A stretch of DNA of 64,000 bases from Azospirillum halopraeferens DSM 3675 (GTDB lineage: Bacteria > Pseudomonadota > Alphaproteobacteria > Azospirillales > Azospirillaceae): NCBI RefSeq assembly GCF_000429625.1, contig NZ_AUCF01000026.1:1-64000 (forward strand). Direction: 5' to 3'. The notes beneath the pieces were generated by a model. It saw only the letters and a program-made list of their open reading frames with translations, was not told where the DNA came from and did not search any database. The position numbers and the translations under genes were made by a program. Shown here piece by piece: positions 7,471 to 17,111 of this stretch. Numbering within the stretch: position 1 is the first letter of the stretch; the number at the start of each line of letters is the position of its first letter.

Positions 7471-8505
7471 ATGCACACTGGCCTCTATCACGCGCTCGAT
7501 TTCACGAAGGACGGCAAGTCGCTGGACTTCCTCGCCATTCCCTTTTCGATCGACCGCTCGCCCTATTACCAGGTGAAGGTCCCCGTCTGCCGCATTCGCA
7601 ACGGCGACGGCCCGCGGGTGCTGCTGATGGCCGGCAACCACGGTGACGAGTACGAGGGCGAGCTTCTGCTGGGCCGGCTGTTCCGCCGCCTGGACCCGGC
7701 CCGCATCCGCGGCGAGCTGACCATCCTGCCCGTCGCCAACGCCCCGGCGGTGATGGCGGCGCGGCGGCGCTCGCCGCTGGACGACGGCAACCTGAACCGG
7801 GCCTTTCCCGGCGATGCGGGCGGCACCCCCACGGCCCGGCTGGCGCATTTCCTGGAGCACGAGCTGTTCGCGCGCCATGACGTGGTGTTCGACATCCATT
7901 CCGGCGGCACCTCCATGGCCCATCTGCCCTGCGCCCTGATCGAGCGGCAGGGGCCGCCCGACCGGCTGGCCCGCGCGCTGGAGCTGATGCGTGCGCTCGG
8001 CATGCCCTATGGCTTCGTCGCGGAGAACGGCGCCCTGGCCCCGACCTCCATGGCGGCGGCGGCGCGGGCCGGGGCCATCGGCCTCAGCGGCGAGTTCGGC
8101 GGCGGCGGCACCGTCACCCCGGACACCATGCGGCTGACCGCCCGGGCGATCGACAACCTGCTGATGGCCGTGGGCGTCACGCAGGAACCCATCCTCGAAG
8201 CACCGGCCGCCGCACCCGCGCCGATGCAGCTCCTGCAGCTTGACAGCCACCGTCAGGGGATTTACGCGCTGCGGCGGGGTTGGTTCGAGCCGGTGGTGGA
8301 CGTCGGGGCGCGGGTCGCCGCCGGCGATCTCGCCGGCTGGCTGCACGATCTGACGCGGCTGGACGTTCCGGAGGAGGCGCTGCGCTTCCGGGAATCCGGG
8401 ATCGTCATCTCGCGGCGGCTGCACACCGACAGCGAGGCCGGCGACTGCCTGATCCAGGTGGCGCGGCCGGTCGAGGAGGCGGATATCCTGGCGCGGGCGG
8501 CGTGA
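7471..8505 (+). CDS. Zinc deacylase, succinylglutamate desuccinylase/aspartoacylase family (DoeB-like)
   Basis: 344 residues. The zinc-site motif GNHGDEYEGE (near residue 53) and the later FDIHSGG supply the His-x-x-Glu and His ligands of the M14-type AstE/AspA family. The overall sequence resembles N-acetyl-diaminobutyrate deacetylases (DoeB) of ectoine breakdown and related N-acyl amino-acid deacylases. In this operon it probably frees an amino acid from an N-acyl precursor before the PLP enzyme acts. No ectoine genes are nearby, so the substrate is probably different. Confidence 0.8.
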   Translation: MHTGLYHALDFTKDGKSLDFLAIPFSIDRSPYYQVKVPVCRIRNGDGPRVLLMAGNHGDEYEGELLLGRLFRRLDPARIRGELTILPVANAPAVMAARRRSPLDDGNLNRAFPGDAGGTPTARLAHFLEHELFARHDVVFDIHSGGTSMAHLPCALIERQGPPDRLARALELMRALGMPYGFVAENGALAPTSMAAAARAGAIGLSGEFGGGGTVTPDTMRLTARAIDNLLMAVGVTQEPILEAPAAAPAPMQLLQLDSHRQGIYALRRGWFEPVVDVGARVAAGDLAGWLHDLTRLDVPEEALRFRESGIVISRRLHTDSEAGDCLIQVARPVEEADILARAA

Positions 8506-8522
8506 AGAAGGAGACGCAGGAC

Positions 8523-11406
<2,884 letters not shown>

Positions 11407-11413
11407 GTTGACC

Positions 11414-11447
11414 GGCGGGTCCGTCTACGGGGCGGACCCGCCTTCCC
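11414..11447. terminator. Bidirectional terminator between pgm and rraA
   Basis: GGCGGGTCCG (11414-11423) pairs perfectly with CGGACCCGCC (11433-11442) around a 9-base loop, followed by TTCCC. It sits in the 52-base gap between convergent genes. The short T-run makes it a modest intrinsic terminator. Confidence 0.6.
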
Positions 11448-11458
11448 GCCTTCCGGCC

Positions 11459-11953
11459 TTATCCGGCGATCTCCTGCGCGGTGTGGGGGTCCAGCACCAG
11501 GATGCCGTCGGCGTCGGCGAACACCCGGTCGCCGGGCGCGATGCGGATGCCGGCGACGTGGACGGGCAGGCCGGTCTGGCCCTCGCCGCGCCGGTCGGTC
11601 TTGCGGGGAACGGCGGCCAGCGCCTTGATGCCGAGGTCGAGCCTGGCCAGCACGGCGCTGTCGCGCACGCAGCCGTCGATGATCACCCCCTCCCAGCCCT
11701 TGGCCACGGCGTCCTGCGCGATCAGGTCGCCCATCAGGGCGTAGCGCAGGCTGCCGCCGCCGTCGACCACCAGCACCTTGCCGTGGCCGGGGGTGGCCAG
11801 GATCTCCTTCACGCGCGAATTGTCCTCGAAGCATTTCACGGTGACCGCCTCGCCGGTGAAGCGGCTGCGGGCGCCGAAGTCGCGGAAGATCGGCTCGGCG
11901 ACGCGGGCCTTCTCGCCGACGCGGTCGTAGAGGTCGCAGGTGCTGTCGAACAT
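11459..11953 (-). CDS. rraA: RraA family protein (ribonuclease E activity regulator type)
   Basis: 164 residues, starting at MFDSTCDLYD. It carries the strongly conserved TVKCFEDNSRVKE, KVLVVDGGGSLRYALMGD and GVIIDGCVRD segments, colinear with Escherichia coli RraA over its whole length. RraA binds RNase E and dampens its activity; some relatives are class II aldolases acting on 4-hydroxy-2-oxo acids. The end-to-end match supports RraA. Confidence 0.9.
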   Translation of the reverse strand: MFDSTCDLYDRVGEKARVAEPIFRDFGARSRFTGEAVTVKCFEDNSRVKEILATPGHGKVLVVDGGGSLRYALMGDLIAQDAVAKGWEGVIIDGCVRDSAVLARLDLGIKALAAVPRKTDRRGEGQTGLPVHVAGIRIAPGDRVFADADGILVLDPHTAQEIAG

Positions 11954-12038
11954 CGGATGGGTCGCTCCCGGTTCCGTGGGCCTGGAGCCCCCTTCATAAA
12001 CCGGAAGCGCCGCCGTTGGCAGGGGCGTTTCGTCCCGG

Positions 12039-12671
12039 CTACACCCGGCGGGCAAGGGCCAGCAGGGCACCGGCGCCGATCATCAGCCCGCCGGTCAGGC
12101 GATTCAGGGTGCGCGCCGCGTGCGGGGTGGTCAGGCGGGCGGCCAGCGTGGTGCCGCCGGTCGCATAGGCCATGATCCAGCCGAACTCGATCACCACCAT
12201 GGCGCCCACCAGGGTGGCGAGCTGGGGCGCCAGCGCCGCCGCGGGGTCGATGAACTGCGGGAACAGCGCCGCCATGAAGACCAGCGCCTTGGGGTTGGCG
12301 GCGGCCACCAGCGCGCCCTGCAGCATCAGCCGTCCCGGCGACGCCCGCTCCCCCGCCGGGGCATCGCCGGGGACGCCGGGCTCCGCCACCGGGGCGCGCC
12401 AGCTCTGGATGCCGAGCCAGGCGAGATAGGCCACGCCGGCCCACTTCACCGTCTGGAACGCCGGTTCCGAGGCGGCGAGCAGCGCCCCCAGGCCGAGCGC
12501 CGACAGGGCCGCCATGGCGGCCAGCGCCAGGCACATCCCGGCACCGCCCCAGGCGGCGCGGCGCGCGCCGAACCGCAGACCCAGACCCAGGGCCAGCAGC
12601 ATGTTCGGCCCCGGTGTCATGGACAGCACGAAACAGGTTGCCAGAAACACGGACAGGGTCTGCCAGCTCAC
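12039..12671 (-). CDS. LysE/RhtB family amino-acid exporter
   Basis: 210 residues from a GTG start at 12671, preceded by GGGAGG. It has the family's opening VFLATCFVLSMTPGPNMLLAL, six hydrophobic segments, and GALVAAANPKALVFMAALFPQFI in the middle. RhtB-type proteins export homoserine, threonine and similar amino acids. It lies 85 bases downstream, in transcription order upstream, of rraA and may be co-transcribed with it. Confidence 0.92.
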   Translation of the reverse strand: MSWQTLSVFLATCFVLSMTPGPNMLLALGLGLRFGARRAAWGGAGMCLALAAMAALSALGLGALLAASEPAFQTVKWAGVAYLAWLGIQSWRAPVAEPGVPGDAPAGERASPGRLMLQGALVAAANPKALVFMAALFPQFIDPAAALAPQLATLVGAMVVIEFGWIMAYATGGTTLAARLTTPHAARTLNRLTGGLMIGAGALLALARRV

Positions 12672-13044
12672 CGATGCGCCTCCCGCACAATGGCCCGAGA
12701 GGACACGATCACCGCGGCGATTCCCAGCGCCGGTTGCGCAGGGCAGGGCCGCTTCGGCGGAATTGCCGTGTGGCGCTCCGTCCGGGCCAAGAAATTTTCT
12801 ATGTTTTTCTGTATTCACTTTGTTGCGCAATGGCGACATGATTCGCCACACCATCGGTGTTGCCGAAGATTTTTTGCGGCTTGGCAGTCAAGGACGGCAT
12901 CCACTGCCACGGTATCATCGTAAAAATTGCAGCGACGGCAGAATTTTGTCTGGAGTCTGCACCATTGCTGTTGCATGCTGCTAGCCGAAAGGCATATATC
13001 GCCCGCCCCGGCGTCTGCACATCCGATGGGAGAACAGGTCCAGC
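12672..13044. promoter_or_regulatory. Intergenic region with promoter for the GAF-domain gene
   Basis: 373 bases without a gene, and distinctly AT-richer than its surroundings between about 12790 and 13000. A promoter-like pair TTGCAT (12971-12976) and ATATAT (12994-12999) with a 17-base spacer points at the gene starting at 13045. Nothing else recognisable is present. Confidence 0.45.
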
Positions 13045-13623
13045 ATGGCGATCGAGTATTCCGAACCACCTCCGGCGGTCATCCACCCGGACATCGCGCG
13101 CTTGCCGGACCTCGACGACGATTGCGGACCCGCTCCGATCCCGGACGAGCCCGCGCGTCTGGCCGCGCTGCACGGGCTGCGCGTGCTCGACACCGTGCGG
13201 GAGGAGGAGTTCGACGGGCTGACCCGCTGGGCGGTCGAGCATTTCGGCGTGCCCATCGCGCTGGTGTCGCTGGTCGATGCGGAACGGCAGTGGTTCAAAT
13301 CCGCCTGCAACCTGGATGTCCCGGAAACGCCGCGGGACGTGGCGTTCTGCAACTACACCATTCTCTCCAGCCGACCGACGGTGGTGGAGGACGCGTTCGC
13401 CGATCCGCGCTTCTGCAACAACCCCCTGGTTCTGGGCGAACCGCACGTGCGCTTCTACGCCGGGGCGCCGATCATCATGCCCGAAGGCTACGCCATCGGC
13501 ACCTTCTGCCTGGTGGACCGCAAGCCGCGGTGCTTTTCCACGACGGACCGCTACACGCTGCGCCAGCTCGCCGCGCTGTCCGTGGAGCGGCTGCTGGAGC
13601 GCCGGGCAAGGATGACGGGCTGA
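13045..13623 (+). CDS. GAF domain protein
   Basis: 192 residues. After a ~45-residue N-terminal tail comes the pattern EPARLAALHGLRVLDT and FDGLTRWAVEHFGVPIALVSLVDAERQWFKS, typical of GAF domains found as stand-alone proteins or ahead of kinases and cyclases in proteobacteria. A CNYTIL segment (residues ~110) and FYAGAPIIMPEGYAIGTFCLVD follow. No output domain is attached, so it is probably a small-molecule-binding partner for another protein. It converges on the degenerate histidine kinase gene with 8 bases between the stops. Confidence 0.85.
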   Translation: MAIEYSEPPPAVIHPDIARLPDLDDDCGPAPIPDEPARLAALHGLRVLDTVREEEFDGLTRWAVEHFGVPIALVSLVDAERQWFKSACNLDVPETPRDVAFCNYTILSSRPTVVEDAFADPRFCNNPLVLGEPHVRFYAGAPIIMPEGYAIGTFCLVDRKPRCFSTTDRYTLRQLAALSVERLLERRARMTG

Positions 13624-13631
13624 ACCGGCGG

Positions 13632-14636
13632 TTACGCTCCGTCCGGGCAGGGCAGGTCCAGGCGCACGCCGTCGGGCTCGTGGTGCAGGTCTGCGCCCAA
13701 CTGCCGGGCCAGGCGGTCGATCAGCCGCCGGTCCGGCGGTCCGGCGCCGGCGGCGGAACCACCGACGGCGCGGAACGCCAGCCGGCCGGGGGACGACCGG
13801 GTAAGCTGCACGCGCAGGGGCGGGGTGCCGCCGGGACAGGAGCCGAGGCGGCCGATGATAAGGTCGTGCAGCAGCAGGGCGAAGGACACCGCGATGTCCA
13901 GCGGCAGGACGGCGCCGTTGAGATCCGGGTCCTCGTCCACCGTGATGACCGGGCCGTCCCCCCGTCCGTCCAGATCGGCGCACAGCTCGCCGAGGAACCC
14001 GGCGATGGGCACGTGCAGCAGGTTCGGGGCGTAGAGATGCCGGTAGATCAGGCCGATCGCGTTGGCCCGGCCGGCGTGCAGCGCCAGCAGATCGCGCGCG
14101 GCCCCCTCGGCGCGGCGCGAATCCAGCGACGCCAGGCTGGCCAGCACCTGGAGCGTGTTGCGGATGCGGTGGTGAAGCTCCTGGATCAGGACGGACTTCT
14201 CGGCCAGCGCCTTCGTCAGTTGCGCCTCGGCGGCGAGCCGCACGCGCACCTCCTGCGACAGCTCCTCGATCTTCTCGTTCAGCGCTGCGAACCGGCCGAC
14301 GGCTTCCGCCCGCGGGTACAGTCGCAGGCAGATGAGCGCCGGCCGGCCGGGGGCGGCGGGTTGCAGCACGCAGCCGTCGGCGCGGAAGGCGCGGCCGTCG
14401 CGCAGCGTCAGCGCGCCGGGCAACGGCTCGCGCGAGGTGGCGCACAGGTCCAGGAACGCGGCGAGCCGATCGCCGTCCCCGGCGCACAGATCCTCCAGCC
14501 GTGCCGCCGGCGCCCCGGCCAGGCCGGAGTCCTCCAGCGCCGCCCGGTTGGCGTCCGTCACCACGCCGTCCATGGTGACCAGCAGAACCGGTTCCGCCAG
14601 CCGGTCGACGGGAATGACGAAGGCGCTCTCAGCCAT
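13632..14636 (-). CDS. HisKA_2-type histidine kinase with degenerate ATPase domain
   Basis: 334 residues from [17 protein letters not shown]-like region (about 5-110) leads through a coiled segment to a HisKA_2 dimerisation domain containing [20 protein letters not shown] with the phospho-acceptor His near residue 174. The C-terminal ATPase-like domain lacks the usual signatures: the N-box asparagine position reads [11 protein letters not shown], and no DxGxG-type G1 box or GLGL-type G2 box is visible. It may act as a phosphotransferase, or not bind ATP at all. Its start overlaps the stop of the upstream MetOD1 gene by 8 bases, so the two are translationally coupled. Confidence 0.75.
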   Translation of the reverse strand: MAESAFVIPVDRLAEPVLLVTMDGVVTDANRAALEDSGLAGAPAARLEDLCAGDGDRLAAFLDLCATSREPLPGALTLRDGRAFRADGCVLQPAAPGRPALICLRLYPRAEAVGRFAALNEKIEELSQEVRVRLAAEAQLTKALAEKSVLIQELHHRIRNTLQVLASLASLDSRRAEGAARDLLALHAGRANAIGLIYRHLYAPNLLHVPIAGFLGELCADLDGRGDGPVITVDEDPDLNGAVLPLDIAVSFALLLHDLIIGRLGSCPGGTPPLRVQLTRSSPGRLAFRAVGGSAAGAGPPDRRLIDRLARQLGADLHHEPDGVRLDLPCPDGA

Positions 14637-15135
14637 CCGCACCCCCCGGCGCATGATACTCCCGCCCCTCGGCCGCCTCGGACTCCGGCGTCGCCCGCAG
14701 GTGGACCACGACGAGGCAGCCGGGATGGCCGCGGGCGATGGTCTCCCGCAGCTCCACCTTGCCATAGCCCAGGTTGCGGGCGGTGATCTGCCCGAAAACG
14801 TTGGACGTCATCATGCACATGCTCGGCCGGTCGCGCACCTTGTCGCCGAAGGGGCAGGCGCGGTTGCCCAGCACGATGCGGTCGTCGCTTTCCTCGATCA
14901 CGTAGAAATCGCCCCGGATGCGGCGCTTCAGGTCGACCAGCACATCGGCGACCTGGCTGCGGGACAGCCGGTCCACGGCCAGGGCGGCGCGGTATTCCCC
15001 GTCGATCCACCGGCCGATGCGGCCGCCGACGACGCTGACATAGCCCGACGCCTCACGCAGACCGACCACGTCCTCCAGCGTTCCCGCGAGTTCGCGCACC
15101 AGCGAGCGCAGGAACAGATCACGATCCAGCTCCAT
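14629..15135 (-). CDS. Methanogen output domain 1 (MetOD1)-like protein
   Basis: About 168 residues from [13 protein letters not shown] (preceded by GGAG); an ATG at 15177 with its own GGAG is an alternative start adding 14 residues. The C-terminal segment with [22 protein letters not shown] and [24 protein letters not shown] resembles the MetOD1 family, small sensor/output domains with conserved cysteines. In other alphaproteobacteria such proteins sit beside HisKA_2 kinases. It is coupled to the degenerate kinase gene and divergent from a receiver gene, implying one signalling unit. Ligand unknown. Confidence 0.65.
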   Translation of the reverse strand: MELDRDLFLRSLVRELAGTLEDVVGLREASGYVSVVGGRIGRWIDGEYRAALAVDRLSRSQVADVLVDLKRRIRGDFYVIEESDDRIVLGNRACPFGDKVRDRPSMCMMTSNVFGQITARNLGYGKVELRETIARGHPGCLVVVHLRATPESEAAEGREYHAPGGADG

Positions 15136-15407
15136 GGGAAGCTCCGGGACAGGGGAGGGTCGGGACTGCGGGGCCATGGCGATCCGCTCCGGATGGCAAC
15201 GGGCGTACGACGCAGGGCCGGATTGCCGGCTTTCGGCGCCGATGATAGCTTGCTGACAAGCCGGGGCTGGCATACCGCATGGCGGCGGTTCTGGCGATAC
15301 CCACGTTCGGATGAGGTCGCCGGGCATAGTCGATGCTAGCTGCAATGAAAGGTATTCCCGTCATTGTGTTCCAGCCCGCGCGCTGCGGTGCCGAAGGCGG
15401 TTCGGCG

Positions 15408-15785
15408 GTGACGCGTGCCCTGCGCGTCCTCGTGGTGGAGGACGAAGCGGTCGCGGCGATGGATCTTGAGCTGGTGCTGGAGGATCTGGGCTACGAGCCC
15501 TGCGGAATCGCGTCCTCCGCCCCGGAAGCGGTGCGCCTGGCCGATGCGACCGGGCCCGACCTGGTGATCATGGATGTGCGCCTGGCCGACGGAACCGACG
15601 GCGTCGACGCCGCGAACGAGATCCGCCGCCGCCTGGGGGTGCGCGCGGTGTTCCTGACCGCCCACAGTGATCCCGTGACGCTGGAGCGCATCCGCACCGC
15701 CGATCCCTGGGAGGTCCTTGCCAAGCCCTATTCGCGCAGCCAGCTCGCGGCCGCCCTGGCCCGGGCGGCCGGGCGGCCGCGCTGA
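15408..15785 (+). CDS. Single-domain response regulator receiver
   Basis: 125 residues if translation starts at GTG 15408 (VTRALRVLVVEDEA), which gives an exact receiver domain; an in-frame ATG at 15345 would add a 21-residue tail but has no clear ribosome binding site. The acidic pair is in VVEDEA, the phospho-acceptor Asp in LVIMDVRL, the conserved Thr in FLTAHSD and the Lys in LAKPYS. No output domain is present. It is divergent from the MetOD1-kinase pair and is its likely phosphorylation partner. Confidence 0.85.
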   Translation: MTRALRVLVVEDEAVAAMDLELVLEDLGYEPCGIASSAPEAVRLADATGPDLVIMDVRLADGTDGVDAANEIRRRLGVRAVFLTAHSDPVTLERIRTADPWEVLAKPYSRSQLAAALARAAGRPR

Positions 15786-15918
15786 TACGGCCCGTTGCCG
15801 GGGGCGTATGCCCTTGCGGGTATCTCCATCTCCCGACTTGCCCGCCACGGCCGCAGGTGTCCTGATCCGGCCGGTCGGATGGTCGCAGGGTACGGTCACG
15901 GGATGAGCGGCGGATTTC

Positions 15919-17103
15919 ATGGATGACACCCACTCCCCGGCGCGCGCCGGCTTGTCGGAGGCGCACGGGCGGTTGAGCGACGTGGCCGCCGGGGTCGCGC
16001 ACACGGCCCTGGCCCCCCGCGCGCAGGAGGTGGACCGCGAGGCGCGGTGGCCGCGCCACGCGTTCGAAGCGCTGGCGACGACGCCGCTTCCCGGCCTGCA
16101 CGTGCCGTCCCGCCTGGGCGGGCTGGGCGAAGGGCTGCTCGCCCTGGCGGTGGTGACCGAGGAGTTGGGGGCCGCCTGCTCCTCCTCGGCGATGTGCTAC
16201 GGCATGCACTGCGTCGCCACCAAGGTTCTTGCCGTTAAGGCCACGCCGGACCAGGAGGAGCGCTACCTGCGGCCTATCGCGGCGGGGCGCCACGTCACCA
16301 CCCTGGCGCTGAGCGAACCGGGGACGGGCGTGCATTTCTACCTGCCGCAGACGGTGTATGCGCCGGTCCCCGGCGGCTTTCGCCTGGACGGGGTGAAGAG
16401 TTTCGTCACCAGCGGCGGGCATGCCGATTCCTACGTCCTGTCGGCCATGCCGGACGGCGCAGAGATGGACCCCGGCACCTTCTCCTGCTTCGTGGTCGAC
16501 GGAGCCACTCCCGGGCTGGAGTGGCAGGGGGCCTGGGACGGGCTGGGCATGCGGGGCAACGGCTCGCGCGCGGTAAGAATCGCCGGCGTCCGCGTTCCGG
16601 CGGACAACCTGCTGGGCCGGCAGGGCGACGAACTGTGGTACGTGTTCGACGTCATCGCCCCGTATTTCCTGGTGGCGATGGGCGGAACCTACCTGGGCGT
16701 GGCGCGCGCCGCCCTCGATCTGGCCGTGCGCCACCTGCGCGAGCGGGAGCACGCTCATTCCGGGCAGGCGCTGGCCGACCTGCCGGTGCTGGCCCACGAG
16801 GTTGCCGATGCCTGGATCGCCGTCAACCGGTCTCGCCAGTTGCTCCGCCATGCCGCCCGCCTGGGCGACGAGGGGTCGGAGCACGCCCGCCACGCCATCT
16901 TCGCCGGCAAGGTGGAGGTGGCCGAAACCGCGGTGCGGGTGACCAACACGGCGATGACGCTGGGCGGCGGCCGCGCCTATCAGGCCAACGCGCATCTGGC
17001 GCGGCTGCTGCGCGACGCCCGGGCCGCCGACGTGATGGCCCCCACCACCCATGTGCTGAAGACCTGGCTGGGGCGCAGCCTGCTCGGCCGGTCGCCGTTC
17101 TGA
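15919..17103 (+). CDS. Acyl-CoA dehydrogenase family protein
   Basis: 394 residues. It shows the N-terminal helical domain, the flavin-binding middle TLALSEPGTGVHF and GVKSFVTSGGHADSYVL, and a C-terminal helical bundle with TAMTLGGGRAYQANAHLARLLRDARAADVMAPTTHVLKTWLGR. In short- and medium-chain enzymes the catalytic Glu lies in a YEGT-type loop after this arginine-rich helix; here the position reads MAPTTH, so that base is missing. It may use another base or be a flavin monooxygenase-like or ring-acting relative. No beta-oxidation genes are adjacent. Confidence 0.85.
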   Translation: MDDTHSPARAGLSEAHGRLSDVAAGVAHTALAPRAQEVDREARWPRHAFEALATTPLPGLHVPSRLGGLGEGLLALAVVTEELGAACSSSAMCYGMHCVATKVLAVKATPDQEERYLRPIAAGRHVTTLALSEPGTGVHFYLPQTVYAPVPGGFRLDGVKSFVTSGGHADSYVLSAMPDGAEMDPGTFSCFVVDGATPGLEWQGAWDGLGMRGNGSRAVRIAGVRVPADNLLGRQGDELWYVFDVIAPYFLVAMGGTYLGVARAALDLAVRHLREREHAHSGQALADLPVLAHEVADAWIAVNRSRQLLRHAARLGDEGSEHARHAIFAGKVEVAETAVRVTNTAMTLGGGRAYQANAHLARLLRDARAADVMAPTTHVLKTWLGRSLLGRSPF

Positions 17104-17111
17104 GCCGGGGC

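Noticed and set aside
7471..8505. Ectoine-degradation DoeB as a firm assignment
   Set aside because: No other ectoine catabolic gene (DoeA, DoeC, DoeD) is nearby and the operon includes a PLP deaminase and RidA, so only the family is claimed.
12825..12860. Possible FNR/NnrR site in the AT-rich gap (TTGCGCAATGGCGA)
   Set aside because: Only one half-site fits; the second half is missing.
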